DNA of 64,000 nt from JANJTY01 sp038257155 (GCA_038257155.1 JBBSJP010000020.1:1-64000); one strand, 5' to 3'. Positions 1 to 8,832 are shown, counted from the stretch's first letter. Notes: generated by a model not told the origin, from the sequence alone. Numbers and translations are program-made.

Positions 1-405
1 CAAGCGATACGCTTGCCCCAAAGCGTGCAACGCGGCGCTTCGCTCGTTCTGTAGGGCAAGCCTGTGGCTTGCCGGCTGCGGCCTGGCAGCGTTGGCAAGC
101 GACACGCTTGCCCTACAGTGTGCAATGCGACGCTTGGCTCGTTCTGTAGGGCAAGCCTGTGGCTTGCCGGCTCCGGCCTTGTGGCGCTGGCAAGCGATAC
201 GCTTGCCCTACAGCGTGCAATGCGACGCTTCGCTCGTTCTGTAGGGCAAGCCTGTGGCTTGCCGGCTCCGGCCTTGTGGCGCTGGCAAGCGATACGCTTG
301 CCCCAAAGCGTGCAACGCGGCGCTTCGCTCGTTCTGTAGGGCAAGCCTGTGGCTTGCCGGCTCCGGCCTGGCAGCGCTGGCAAGCGACACGCTTGCCCTA
401 CAGCG
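1..405. repeat. 95-bp tandem repeat array (about 4.3 copies, open to the left)
   Basis: The block gtagggcaagcctgtggctt recurs at 51, 146, 241 and 336, an exact 95-bp period, with few substitutions between copies. Each unit carries two short inverted repeats: a GGCAAGC/GCTTGCC-type hairpin near its start, and an outer pair gtagggcaag/cttgccctac. The array begins before the window and stops near 405, just downstream of the lipoprotein gene on the minus strand. Short reading frames through it are repeat artefacts. It looks like a tandemly amplified REP/BIME-type element. Confidence 0.85.
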
Positions 406-444
406 TCACGCGTTTCTCCGAACGCAGACCAATTGGGGCCTTGC

Positions 445-939
445 TCAGTCGCAGACTTCGCCATCCGGCACCCGCGGGTGGGCGATCGCCACCGCGCGAA
501 CCCGGTGTGGCCACTGGGCGAAAGCGTTGCCACCGGGGCGCACCGGACAGGAACTGGTGTAGCCGAAGCTCTGGCCGTCCCTTGAAACGAACAGGTCCAG
601 CTTCAGGCCGAGCGGCAGCGAGCTCTTGATGTCGATGGCGCTGCGCTCGCGATCCTGCTGCACAAAGGCAAGGGTGAGATTGGCCTCCTGCGCGGCAACA
701 GGGCGCAGTTCGCTGATGCGGCCGTCCTTGATCTCGGCCAGTAGATGCAGAGGCCTTGCGCCGTCCGCAATCAATGCGCCTTCGGGAAGCGCATCGCGCG
801 TCAGCGGCGTTCCGCTGCGGTAACCGGTGTGAGGGCTCAGCGTCTCGACAAGCTGCGCATCGGCGGGCACGCGGGACGTGGCGCAAGCCGACAGCGCGAT
901 GACAAGCGCGAGCTGGGTGAGGGCAGGGAAGAGGCGCAT
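445..939 (-). CDS. Small predicted lipoprotein of unknown function
   Basis: This encodes 164 residues. The N-terminus is a lipoprotein signal (MRLFPALTQLALVIALSAC) with lipobox L-S-A-C at about residues 16-19, so the mature protein should be lipid-anchored. The only other cysteines are one near residue 131 and one in the C-terminal EVCD, which could form a disulfide. No family was recognised. The start was chosen at the ATG read from 937-939 because the signal sequence begins there; the longer open frame upstream has no signal or other sign of coding. The gene is divergent from ubiA and ends close to the tandem repeat array. Confidence 0.7.
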   Translation of the reverse strand: MRLFPALTQLALVIALSACATSRVPADAQLVETLSPHTGYRSGTPLTRDALPEGALIADGARPLHLLAEIKDGRISELRPVAAQEANLTLAFVQQDRERSAIDIKSSLPLGLKLDLFVSRDGQSFGYTSSCPVRPGGNAFAQWPHRVRAVAIAHPRVPDGEVCD

Positions 940-1047
940 GGCAGCAAGGCGATGTGGGTTCACCCGAGCATAACCGAAGCGCCGCACGGCGCACGTGTGT
1001 GCTCGTGTGCTGCGCAACATGCAGCGGTTTCCGGCTAACCTTGCCGC

Positions 1048-1989
1048 ATGTCGCCTTCCCGCAAGCCGCAAGCCACGCGTCGCACGCGCCCGTCGCCGCG
1101 CAGCGCCCCGCACCCGGATCAGCAACCGACCTGGAAACAACGCGCCCGCGTTTACGCCAAGCTGATTCGTGCCGATCGACCGATTGGCTGGCTGTTGCTG
1201 CTGTGGCCAACCTGGTGGGGCCTGTGGCTGGCTGCGGATGGCTTCCCGCCGCTCGGAATACTCGCGATCTTCACCGCGGGCGTCTGGCTGACGCGCTCGG
1301 CCGGCTGCATCATCAACGACTATGCCGATCGTTGGCTGGATGCCCAGGTCGAGCGCACCCGCGAACGACCGCTGGCCACCGGTGCAGTCAGTACCCGCGA
1401 GGCGCTGGCGCTGTTCGCGGTACTGATGCTGATCGCGTTCGGACTGGTGTTGCTGACCAATCGCCTGACCGTGTATCTGGCCATGGTGGCGCTGCTGCTG
1501 GCATGCAGCTATCCCTTTCTCAAACGCCACACCTACCTGCCGCAGGTCTATCTGGGTGTGAGCTTCGGCTGGTCGATCCCGATGGCCTTTGCCGCGGTGA
1601 CCGGCAGCGTTCCGCCACTGGCCTGGGTGGCGTTTCTGGCCAATGTGCTGTGGTCGACCGCTTACGACACCTGGTATGCCATGGTCGATCGCCGCGACGA
1701 CATCAAGGCTGGCGCCAAGTCGACCGCCATCCTGTTCGGCGATGCCGACCTGATTGCGCTAGGCGTGTTGCAAGGCGGTTTTCTGATCACGATGGGCCTG
1801 GTCGGACAGCGCGCCGGGCTGGGCTGGATCTACTTCGCCGCGCTGGGCGTGGCCGCGGTTCTTGTCGCCTGGCAGTTCTGGTACGCCCGCGACCGCTCTC
1901 CGGAGCGCTGTTTTGGCGCTTTCCGGCAGAACAACTGGGTGGGACTGGTATTGTGGCTGGGCCTGGCGATGGATCCGATAGTTCGCTGA
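1048..1989 (+). CDS. ubiA: 4-hydroxybenzoate polyprenyltransferase UbiA
   Basis: The 313-residue integral membrane prenyltransferase joins a polyprenyl chain to 4-hydroxybenzoate in ubiquinone synthesis. The two Asp-rich motifs of the UbiA superfamily are present: NDYADRWLD at residues 90-98 and DRRDDIKAGAKS at about 214-225, which bind Mg-diphosphate. Several hydrophobic helices separate them (for example residues 48-62, 122-135 and 143-155). The first ~35 residues are rich in Arg/Pro and longer than in many homologues, so a later start is possible, though no better in-frame start is obvious. ubiC is not adjacent here. Confidence 0.93.
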   Translation: MSPSRKPQATRRTRPSPRSAPHPDQQPTWKQRARVYAKLIRADRPIGWLLLLWPTWWGLWLAADGFPPLGILAIFTAGVWLTRSAGCIINDYADRWLDAQVERTRERPLATGAVSTREALALFAVLMLIAFGLVLLTNRLTVYLAMVALLLACSYPFLKRHTYLPQVYLGVSFGWSIPMAFAAVTGSVPPLAWVAFLANVLWSTAYDTWYAMVDRRDDIKAGAKSTAILFGDADLIALGVLQGGFLITMGLVGQRAGLGWIYFAALGVAAVLVAWQFWYARDRSPERCFGAFRQNNWVGLVLWLGLAMDPIVR

Positions 1990-2067
1990 ATGCCCGGCAG
2001 CGGGCGGGTTCAGCCTGGCGCCAGCGGCCTCGGGGCAGAATCAAAAGCTTCCTGACTGGATCCCTGC

Positions 2068-2880
2068 GTGCCAAGAAGCCTTGCCCTGGTGTTCTTGCTG
2101 GCGATTGCCCCCGTGTCTGCCCAGACCACGGCCGAGCGCGTGCTGGAGTTGACCAACACGCAGCGCTGGCTGAACGGGCAGTTGCCGCCACTCAAAGGAG
2201 AAAGCCTGCTGCAGGGTGCGGCCGCGGCGCACAGCGCGGCGATGGCGACGCGCAATTTCATGATGCACTGCGACCCGGAAACGCTTACCTCGCCCTTCAC
2301 GCGCATGACGGCGGCCGGGTACTTCTACAGCTCGGCGGCCGAGAACATCGCCGCCGGCTACGCTTCGCCCGAAGCCGTCATCGCGGGCTGGATGGCCAGT
2401 ACGGGTCATCGCACCAATCTGTTGTCGACGGCCTACCGCGAGATCGGCATCGGCCACATGCTGCAGACGGGAGATCAGGCGACGGTGCGCTTCGGCAACG
2501 GCTGCACGGTGACGTCCAGCAACAACGGGCCCTACGGCCACTACTGGACGCAAAAGTTCGGTCGTCGTGACAGCGTGTACCCGGTGGTGATTGCGCGCGA
2601 GGCTTATCAAACAGCGACCTGCAGCGTGCCGGTCTATCTGTATGGCACAGGCTGGGCGACGCAGATGCGTTTCTCGTCCGACGGCCAGCAGTGGAGCGCC
2701 TGGCAGACCTTCGCCAGCAACAGCAACCAGATCCTGCGCGGCGCCAGCGGCGCGCTGGTGAGCCTGCATGCGGAACTGCGCAATGGCGGCACCGTTCGCT
2801 CCGCGCAGGACAGCATCCGTTTGCTGATCAACTGCAATCCTGCCGCGCCCGGTTCGTTCTTCCGCAACGGATTCGAATAG
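2068..2880 (+). CDS. Secreted CAP/SCP-domain (YkwD-like) protein with C-terminal GFE motif
   Basis: The 270-residue protein uses a GTG start followed by a signal peptide ending around VSAQT. A CAP (cysteine-rich secretory/antigen 5/PR-1) domain spans about residues 25-165. It begins LTNTQRWLNGQLPPL and includes a helix with AAAAHSAAMA, then NIAAGYASPEAVIAGWMAS and GHRTNLL, the typical bacterial YkwD signature. A second, unrecognised domain of ~90 residues follows. The protein ends SFFRNGFE at the stop codon, the tail motif shared with three other exported proteins in this window. Function is unknown; the bacterial CAP family is poorly characterised. Confidence 0.85.
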   Translation: MPRSLALVFLLAIAPVSAQTTAERVLELTNTQRWLNGQLPPLKGESLLQGAAAAHSAAMATRNFMMHCDPETLTSPFTRMTAAGYFYSSAAENIAAGYASPEAVIAGWMASTGHRTNLLSTAYREIGIGHMLQTGDQATVRFGNGCTVTSSNNGPYGHYWTQKFGRRDSVYPVVIAREAYQTATCSVPVYLYGTGWATQMRFSSDGQQWSAWQTFASNSNQILRGASGALVSLHAELRNGGTVRSAQDSIRLLINCNPAAPGSFFRNGFE

Positions 2881-2931
2881 TTCCGACTCGAGTTCGACGT
2901 GCTGCCGCCGCGAAGGCGACGCGCCAGCGTC

Positions 2932-3642
2932 TCAGGACCCGCCCTCTGCGACCCGCGCCGCCACCCAGCAGCCGACCCACTGCGCGCCATCGCGCTTGAG
3001 TGCCGCCGCGCATGCCGCCAGCGTCGTGCCGGTGGTCATTACATCGTCGACGATCAGTACGCGGTCAGGAACTTCACCACGCGTGACGAACGCGTCGCGC
3101 AGGTTGCGGCGACGTTCGGCGCCCGACAAGCCGGTCTGAGCCGTGGTGGCGCGCGCGCGCTGCAGCAAGGCCGGATTGATCGGCAAACCGATCGCCCTCG
3201 CCAAGGGCCGCGCCAGCTCCAGCGCCTGGTTGTAGCCGCGCTCGGCCAGTCGCGTGCGGTGCAGTGGCACGGGGACCACCACATCGGCAGCGACTGATGG
3301 CGGATTGGCCGCCATCAGCGACGCCAACGTCGCGCCCGCCGCCAGATCGGCATGAAATTTGAGCCGTGGCAGCAGGCGCTCGATCGCGCCGGCATAGGTG
3401 AAGCTGGCCCAGGCCGCGTCGAATCCTGGCGGATGCTTCAGGCAACGGCCGCAAAGCGCCGAGGCATCGGGCAGCGGCAAGGCACAGACCGTGCAGGCGG
3501 GGCCCTGCACCGGCAGTGCTGCACGACACTCGTGGCACAGATCGAGGCCGTCCTCACCCGCGCTGCCACAGAGCAGGCAGCGCGGTGGCAACAGCAGGCG
3601 CCCCAACGCCGCGATTGCGCGACGGCCGCGTGAGTCGTTCAA
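2932..3642 (-). CDS. ComF family phosphoribosyltransferase-like protein
   Basis: A double zinc-finger region comes first (RCLLCG, CHEC, CTVC, CGRC). A phosphoribosyltransferase-fold domain follows, with VVPVPLHRTRLAERGYNQ and the PRPP-binding loop VLIVDDVMTTGTT. ComF homologues act in DNA uptake in competent bacteria; the name says little about enzymatic activity. The start is proposed at a TTG (read from 3640-3642) because the complement of ccctccc at 3651-3657 gives a strong GGGAGG site 8 nt upstream, yielding 236 residues. The longer alternative is an ATG at 3702 without a Shine-Dalgarno; its codon would overlap the bioB ATG on the other strand. Divergent from bioB, as in Xanthomonas relatives. 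Confidence 0.85.
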   Translation of the reverse strand: MNDSRGRRAIAALGRLLLPPRCLLCGSAGEDGLDLCHECRAALPVQGPACTVCALPLPDASALCGRCLKHPPGFDAAWASFTYAGAIERLLPRLKFHADLAAGATLASLMAANPPSVAADVVVPVPLHRTRLAERGYNQALELARPLARAIGLPINPALLQRARATTAQTGLSGAERRRNLRDAFVTRGEVPDRVLIVDDVMTTGTTLAACAAALKRDGAQWVGCWVAARVAEGGS

Positions 3643-3700
3643 GTTGACAGCCCTCCCAGCCCGCACCAGACTTCGCGCACTCCAAGCCCTTGATTCGCCC

Positions 3701-4708
3701 ATGACCGCAAGCTTGCGTCACGACTGGACGCGGCCGGAAGTGCTGGCGCTGTTCGACCTGCCCTTTCCCGAGCTGCTGCACCTCGCCGGTACCATTCACC
3801 GACAGACCTTCGATCCCGCCGAAGTGCAGGTTTCAACCCTGCTTTCGGTGAAGACCGGCGGCTGCCCGGAGGACTGCGCCTATTGCCCACAGGCAGCGCG
3901 CTACAACACCGGCGTACAGGCCGAGAAGCTGATGAGCCTCGACGCCGTGCTGGAACGGGCCCGCGCCGCCAAGGCCGCTGGCGCGTCGCGTTTCTGCATG
4001 GGCGCGGCATGGCGCAGCCCCAAGGATCGCGATATTCCGAAAGTCGCTGCGATGATCCGCGAAGTGAAGTCGCTTGGCCTGGAAACCTGCGCCACGCTCG
4101 GCATGCTGAGTGCGCCGCAGGCCGAGGCCCTGAAGGACGCAGGCCTCGACTACTACAACCACAATCTCGACACCGCGCCGGAGTTCTACGGCGACGTGAT
4201 CAAGACGCGTGAGTACCAGGACCGCCTCGATACCCTGGAGCATGTGCGCGGGGTCGGCATGAAGACCTGCTGTGGCGGCATCGTCGGCATGGGCGAGTCG
4301 CGTGAGCAACGCGCCGGCCTGCTGCAGGCCCTGGCCAACCTGCCCGCGCATCCCGACTCGGTGCCGATCAACCGTCTGGTGCAGGTCGAGGGAACGCCAT
4401 TGCATGGCACTTCCGAGCTGGATGCTTTCGAATTTGTGCGCAGCATCGCAGTCGCGCGCGTGCTTATGCCTAAATCTATGGTTCGTCTGTCAGCGGGTCG
4501 GGGGACCATGTCGGACGAATTGCAGGCGCTGTGTTTTCTGGCGGGTGCGAATTCGATCTTTTATGGGGAGAAACTCTTGACCACGGGCAATCCCGACACG
4601 GCCAGCGATCAGGCGCTGTTCCAGCGCCTTGGACTGCGCCCGATGGCGGTCGAGCAGACCTCGGCCACGGTTCACGCCGACATTTGCACGCCGCAGGCGG
4701 CCGCCTGA
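3701..4708 (+). CDS. bioB: Biotin synthase BioB
   Basis: This radical-SAM enzyme (335 residues) inserts sulfur into dethiobiotin, the last step of biotin synthesis. The radical-SAM cysteines are C55, C59 and C62 in GGCPEDCAYC. MKTCCGGIVGMGE carries the second-cluster region, and YYNHNLDTAPEFY and SAGRGTMSDELQ are family signatures. The ATG at 3701 starts the conserved N-terminal helix (TASLRHDWTRPEVLALFD); the open frame extends further upstream but that part is antisense to comF. It is the first gene of bioB-bioF-bioH-bioC, with bioF starting 4 nt after its stop codon. Confidence 0.96.
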   Translation: MTASLRHDWTRPEVLALFDLPFPELLHLAGTIHRQTFDPAEVQVSTLLSVKTGGCPEDCAYCPQAARYNTGVQAEKLMSLDAVLERARAAKAAGASRFCMGAAWRSPKDRDIPKVAAMIREVKSLGLETCATLGMLSAPQAEALKDAGLDYYNHNLDTAPEFYGDVIKTREYQDRLDTLEHVRGVGMKTCCGGIVGMGESREQRAGLLQALANLPAHPDSVPINRLVQVEGTPLHGTSELDAFEFVRSIAVARVLMPKSMVRLSAGRGTMSDELQALCFLAGANSIFYGEKLLTTGNPDTASDQALFQRLGLRPMAVEQTSATVHADICTPQAAA

Positions 4709-4712
4709 CGCC

Positions 4713-5912
4713 ATGACCCGCCCGGCCCTCACCGACCGTCTCGCAGCGCTCGCCACCGAGCGTCGCAGCGCCGGGCTGGAACGCCGCCGGCTGGATGTGG
4801 AAGGTCGCGATGGCGCCATGGTGCAGCTCTATGGGCGGCAGCTGGTCAACTTCGCCAGCAATGACTACCTCGGCCTCAGCCAGCACCTTGATGTGATTGC
4901 GGCCATGCAGGAAGCCGCAGCCATTCACGGCGTCGGTAGCGGCAGCGCCGACATGATCTGCGGCCACTTCACCGAGCACGCTGCACTGGAGCGCGAAGTT
5001 GCCGACTGGTTGGGCGCGCCGCGCGCCCTGCTGTTCGGTTCTGGCTATCTGGCCAATCTCGGTGTGCAGCAGGCTCTGCTGCACGAGGGCGCGATATGCG
5101 TGCAGGACAAGCTCAACCACGCCTGCCTTCTGGATGGCGCGCAGCTGTCGCGCTGCGAGCTGAAGCGTTACCCGCATCTGGATGTTGAAGGCGCCATGCG
5201 ACAGCTGCAATCGCAGCCCGCAGCGCCAGCCATGCTCGCCACCGACGGCGTGTTCAGCATGGATGGCGATCTGGCCCCGCTCAAGCAACTGGCGCTGCTG
5301 GCACGCGCGCAGAATGCGTTGTTCTATGTCGACGATGCGCACGGTATTGGCGTGATGGGCCCCGGCGGTCGCGGCAGCGTCGCGCATGCCGGTCTCTCGC
5401 ACCGCGAGGTGCCGCTGCAGCTGATCACACTCGGCAAGGCGCTGGGTGGCTACGGAGCCCTGCTGGTCGGCCGCGAAGACCTGATCGAAGCGGTATTGCA
5501 GACGGCGCGCAGCTACCTGTTCACCACGGCCCTGCCGCCTGCCATCGCGGCCGCGGCGCGGGCTTCGGTGCGCCTGGCCCAGAAGGAAGCCTGGCGACGT
5601 TTCAAGCTGGTTGGTCTGGTCAGCCGCTTCCGGCGTGGCGCGCAGCAGCTCGGCCTGCCGCTGATGGAATCCGACACCCCGATCCAGCCCTTGTTGCTGG
5701 GTGACAGCAAACGCGCCGTAGCGGTGGCCGCTACGCTGCGCGCGCACGGCATGCTGGTGGGCGCGATTCGCCCGCCCACCGTGCCGGAAGGACGCGCGCG
5801 CCTGCGCATCTCGATCAGCGCCGTCCACACCGAGCAGCAGGTTGATGCCCTGCTCGATGCGCTGGAGAAAGCCTGCCGCGCGGCAGCACCTGCTGGCGAC
5901 GTTTCAGCCTGA
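4713..5912 (+). CDS. bioF: 8-amino-7-oxononanoate synthase BioF
   Basis: The 399-residue PLP enzyme of the alpha-oxoamine synthase family condenses pimeloyl-ACP with alanine. Seen in the sequence: FASNDYLGLSQH near residue 46, the SGSADMICGHF substrate/cofactor loop, DDAHGIGVMGPGGRG, and the PLP-lysine motif TLGKALGGYG. The start ATG at 4713 lies just after the bioB stop. The stop codon overlaps the ATG of bioH by one base (TGATG), implying translational coupling. Confidence 0.96.
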   Translation: MTRPALTDRLAALATERRSAGLERRRLDVEGRDGAMVQLYGRQLVNFASNDYLGLSQHLDVIAAMQEAAAIHGVGSGSADMICGHFTEHAALEREVADWLGAPRALLFGSGYLANLGVQQALLHEGAICVQDKLNHACLLDGAQLSRCELKRYPHLDVEGAMRQLQSQPAAPAMLATDGVFSMDGDLAPLKQLALLARAQNALFYVDDAHGIGVMGPGGRGSVAHAGLSHREVPLQLITLGKALGGYGALLVGREDLIEAVLQTARSYLFTTALPPAIAAAARASVRLAQKEAWRRFKLVGLVSRFRRGAQQLGLPLMESDTPIQPLLLGDSKRAVAVAATLRAHGMLVGAIRPPTVPEGRARLRISISAVHTEQQVDALLDALEKACRAAAPAGDVSA

Positions 5913-6679
5913 TGCACATCGAGATTTCTGGCCAGGGCCCGGCGCTGGTCCTGGTGCACGGCTGGGCCATGCATGGCGGAATCTTCGCGCCGCTGGTCGC
6001 GCGACTGCGCGAGCAGGTCACGCTGCATGTCGTCGATCTGCCCGGACACGGTTCCAGCAGCTCGCTCGATTGGCTTGATCTGGACGACTGCGCACGCGCC
6101 ATCGGCGAGCGTGTTCCCGACAAGGCCACTTGGCTGGGCTGGTCGTTGGGCGGCATGGTTGCACTGCGCGCGGCGCGTCTGGGTCTGGCTTCCGCGCTGG
6201 TGATGCTGTGCGCGACGCCGCGCTTTCCCAGTGGGCCCGACTGGCCGCACGGCGTGGCGCCCGAAGTACTGAAGCGCTTCGGCAGTGAGCTCGCCACCGA
6301 TGCGCACGCCACCATCGAGCGGTTTCTTGCCTTGGAAGCGATGGGTTCGGACCATATGCGTGAGGATCTGCGCGAATTGCGCGCGCATGTGTTCGAGCGC
6401 GGTGAGCCCTCGTCCGCTGCATTGCGTCATGGTCTGGCTTTGCTGCTGTCGGGTGACCTGCGTGACGATCTTGCGCGGCTCGACACGCCCAGCCTGTGGA
6501 TTGCCGGACGCCGGGATCGTTTGGTGCTCCCTGCGGCGATGCGCGAGGCCGCGACGCGCTGTGAGGACTCGCGTTTCGTGCAGATCGAGGGAGGCGGGCA
6601 TGCACCCTTTCTGAGTCACGGCGATGAAGTTGCCGAAGCCATTCTCGACTTCGTCGCTGCCCGGCCGAACACCGCATGA
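5912..6679 (+). CDS. bioH: Pimeloyl-ACP methyl ester esterase BioH
   Basis: The 255-residue alpha/beta hydrolase removes the methyl group from pimeloyl-ACP methyl ester, ending the disguised fatty-acid synthesis stage. Catalytic elements: the oxyanion region LVHGWAMHGG, nucleophile Ser78 in GWSLGG, the acid in GRRDRLVLP and the histidine in GGGHAPFLSH. It lies between bioF (1-nt overlap) and bioC (4-nt ATGA overlap), so the enzyme that makes the methyl ester and the one that removes it are co-translated. It resembles E. coli BioH in length and motif order. Confidence 0.95.
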   Translation: MHIEISGQGPALVLVHGWAMHGGIFAPLVARLREQVTLHVVDLPGHGSSSSLDWLDLDDCARAIGERVPDKATWLGWSLGGMVALRAARLGLASALVMLCATPRFPSGPDWPHGVAPEVLKRFGSELATDAHATIERFLALEAMGSDHMREDLRELRAHVFERGEPSSAALRHGLALLLSGDLRDDLARLDTPSLWIAGRRDRLVLPAAMREAATRCEDSRFVQIEGGGHAPFLSHGDEVAEAILDFVAARPNTA

Positions 6680-7557
6680 GCGAGGAATTCGACCAGCGCC
6701 AGGTGCGCCGCTCCTTCAGTCGTGCGGCTGCCAGTTACGACGCGAACGCAGTGTTGCAGAAGGAAGTCGAAAGCCGCCTGCTCGAGCGCCTGGACCTGCT
6801 CGGCGACGCGCCCACCCGCGTGCTGGACCTGGGCTGCGGCCCGGGCCGCGCCGCGCAGCACATCAAACGCCGCTGGCCGCGCGCCCAGGTCATCGCCATC
6901 GATCCGGCGCGACCGATGCTGCAGCAGACCCGCAAGCGCGCTGGCTGGTGGCGCCCGGTGCGCTGCGTGCAAGCCGAGGCTGAGGCCTTGCCGCTGGCCG
7001 AGGCCAGCATCGACCTGGTATTCAGCAGCCTGGCCCTGCAGTGGACCCAGTCCTTGCCGCGCGCGCTGGGTGAACTGCGCCGCGTGCTGCGGCCGCAGGG
7101 CCTGCTGCTGCTTTCGACCTTCGGCCCGGCCACCCTGATCGAATTGCGCGAGTCCTTTGCCGATGCCGATGCAGCGCCGCACGTCAGCCGCTTTCCCGAC
7201 CTGCCCGTGTTGGGCGACGCGCTGCTCGCAGCCGGCTTCCGCGATCCGGTCGCCGATCGCGACGACTTCGTCCTGCGCTACCGCGAGGTGCGCGACCTGA
7301 TGCGCGAACTGCGCGATATCGGCGCAGTGAATGGCCTCGCCGATCGACGTCGCAGCCTCACCGGCAAATCACGCATGCAGCGCATGATCGCCTCCTACGA
7401 ACAGCTGCGCGGCGAGGATGGCCGAGTGCCGGCCAGCTACGAAGTGCTCTACGCGCAAGCCTTCGCGCCGGCCCCCGGTCAACCGCGCCGTGACCCCGAG
7501 GGCGAGATCGCCGCGATTCCGCTATCGCGAATCCCGATCCGTCGCCGCGGCGGATGA
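6676..7557 (+). CDS. bioC: Malonyl-ACP O-methyltransferase BioC
   Basis: The 293-residue class I SAM methyltransferase primes biotin synthesis by methylating malonyl-ACP. The N-terminus DQRQVRRSFSRAAASYDANA is the BioC signature. The SAM-binding motif VLDLGCGPGRAAQHI is at about residues 49-63, followed by acidic motif II (VIAIDPARPML) and FSSLALQW. Its ATG overlaps the bioH stop by 4 nt. It is the last gene of the bio operon; a perfect 27-bp inverted repeat 12 nt downstream probably ends transcription. Confidence 0.95.
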   Translation: MSEEFDQRQVRRSFSRAAASYDANAVLQKEVESRLLERLDLLGDAPTRVLDLGCGPGRAAQHIKRRWPRAQVIAIDPARPMLQQTRKRAGWWRPVRCVQAEAEALPLAEASIDLVFSSLALQWTQSLPRALGELRRVLRPQGLLLLSTFGPATLIELRESFADADAAPHVSRFPDLPVLGDALLAAGFRDPVADRDDFVLRYREVRDLMRELRDIGAVNGLADRRRSLTGKSRMQRMIASYEQLRGEDGRVPASYEVLYAQAFAPAPGQPRRDPEGEIAAIPLSRIPIRRRGG

Positions 7558-7569
7558 CCGCCGCGCTTG

Positions 7570-7643
7570 CCCTGTAGGGTGGGCCTTGGCCCACCGCTGC
7601 CCACATGTTTCCGCGACGGTGGGCCAAGGCCCACCCTACAGGG
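7570..7643. repeat. REP-like perfect inverted repeat between convergent genes, possible bidirectional terminator
   Basis: The arms 7570-7596 and 7617-7643 are exact reverse complements over 27 bp, with a 20-nt loop. Each outer end carries CCCTGTAGGG or its complement, close to the TGTAGGG ends seen in the tandem array at 1-405. The hairpin sits between bioC (+) and the patatin gene (-). Neither side has a run of T, so rho-independent termination is possible but not proven. Confidence 0.75.
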
Positions 7644-7660
7644 ACATGCGCGGCACTGCG

Positions 7661-8584
7661 TTACCCCGCCTCGAAATCATCCAGCGCCGCTTCGGCGATC
7701 TCGCGACCACGCTCGATCAACTCGCTGGCGCGCCAGAACTCGTAGAACATGCAGGCATTGTGCGGCACGCGGATCAACAGGTCAGGCGGGTCCATGGCCA
7801 ACTGCATGCGCGCGATCTGGCCCTGCATCGTGTCCAGCGAGCGCGCCATCAGGTCCATCAGGCCGGGCTGTGCCGGGCCGTTGTCAGCCTTGCTCATCAT
7901 GCTCTCGATGAATGCACTGATCCGGGCGCGATAGGTATCCGGAACAGCAGATTGCAGCACCGGCTGGACGGCCTTGTCGCCAACCTTCCTGTGCTTGCGC
8001 ACAGAATCAGGTCGCGCGTTCACGTCTACAGCAACCACGATCTCGCCCAGGCCCAGTCGGGTGGCGGCAATCGGCACCGGTGCCAGCAGCCCGCCATCCA
8101 CCAGTTCACGACCTCCGATGCGATGTGGAGTGAAGATCATCGGAATGGCAATCGAGGCACGGATCGCATCGAACAAGGGCCCGCGATTCAGCCAAACCTC
8201 GCGCCGTCCGATGATGTCGGTGGCAACCGCAGTGAAAGGAATCTCCAGGTCCTCGATGTCGCGTTTGCCGACCAGCTCGCTGATTACGCCGAGCACGCGC
8301 TCACCCTTGATCAGTCCGGGGTGGCCGAAGGCAAAGTCCAGCAGACGCAGCACATCGGATCGCTCCAAGGCACTGGCCCAGTCACGGTACTCGCGCAGCT
8401 TGCCCGCCGCGTGCACCCCGCCGATCAACGCGCCCATCGAAGATCCCGCGATGGAAGCGATCCGGTAGCCGCGCGATTCCAGCGCCTCGATCACGCCGAT
8501 ATGCGCCAGGCCGCGCGCGCCACCGGCCCCCAACACCAAGGAGACCCTGGGCTGATTGCTGTCGTCTTCGTGCTCCGATTTCAT
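7661..8584 (-). CDS. Patatin-like phospholipase family protein
   Basis: The 307-residue cytosolic-looking lipid acyl hydrolase belongs to the RssA/YchK-like patatin group. Seen: the oxyanion loop GAGGARGLAHIG at about residues 19-30, the nucleophile elbow GSSMG with Ser49, and the Asp of the Ser-Asp dyad in ELVDGGLLAPVP. The C-terminal third is helical and not typical of plant patatins. The ATG at 8584 was chosen over an upstream GTG at 8608, which lacks a ribosome site. The gene converges on bioC with a perfect inverted repeat between. Substrate unknown. Confidence 0.85.
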   Translation of the reverse strand: MKSEHEDDSNQPRVSLVLGAGGARGLAHIGVIEALESRGYRIASIAGSSMGALIGGVHAAGKLREYRDWASALERSDVLRLLDFAFGHPGLIKGERVLGVISELVGKRDIEDLEIPFTAVATDIIGRREVWLNRGPLFDAIRASIAIPMIFTPHRIGGRELVDGGLLAPVPIAATRLGLGEIVVAVDVNARPDSVRKHRKVGDKAVQPVLQSAVPDTYRARISAFIESMMSKADNGPAQPGLMDLMARSLDTMQGQIARMQLAMDPPDLLIRVPHNACMFYEFWRASELIERGREIAEAALDDFEAG

Positions 8585-8820
8585 CGCGTGTTTCTGACCC
8601 CAAGTCACCTATCGATGCGCGCTATCGTATCCCGTGGCATGGCCAGCATCGCGCCATACTGAATCGACACGGTGTGCGGCGCTGCAATGCGCAGCCGCAT
8701 GCTCAGCCGCCGACGCGCGGCCACCGATTTCTGACTCGCGCGCACGAGTACTGCGTGCTGGTTCCCGATTCCCGACCTTGTTTGATACATGAATCGAACG
8801 ATTCTGTGCCAGGAACCCGG
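8585..8820. other. Intergenic gap with no recognised gene
   Basis: This divergent gap separates the patatin gene from the large secreted protein and should hold both promoters. No tRNA, terminator or conserved reading frame was recognised. A TAGAAT box at 8827-8832, just before the folded leader, is a possible -10 without a convincing -35. Confidence 0.4.
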
Positions 8821-8832
8821 TTGAGTTAGAAT

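Noticed and set aside
954..2570. A 538-codon open frame overlapping ubiA and the CAP protein on the same strand
   Set aside because: Its translation is low in hydrophobic and family features, whereas the two overlapping genes have clear family motifs. It is a by-product of GC-rich codon use.
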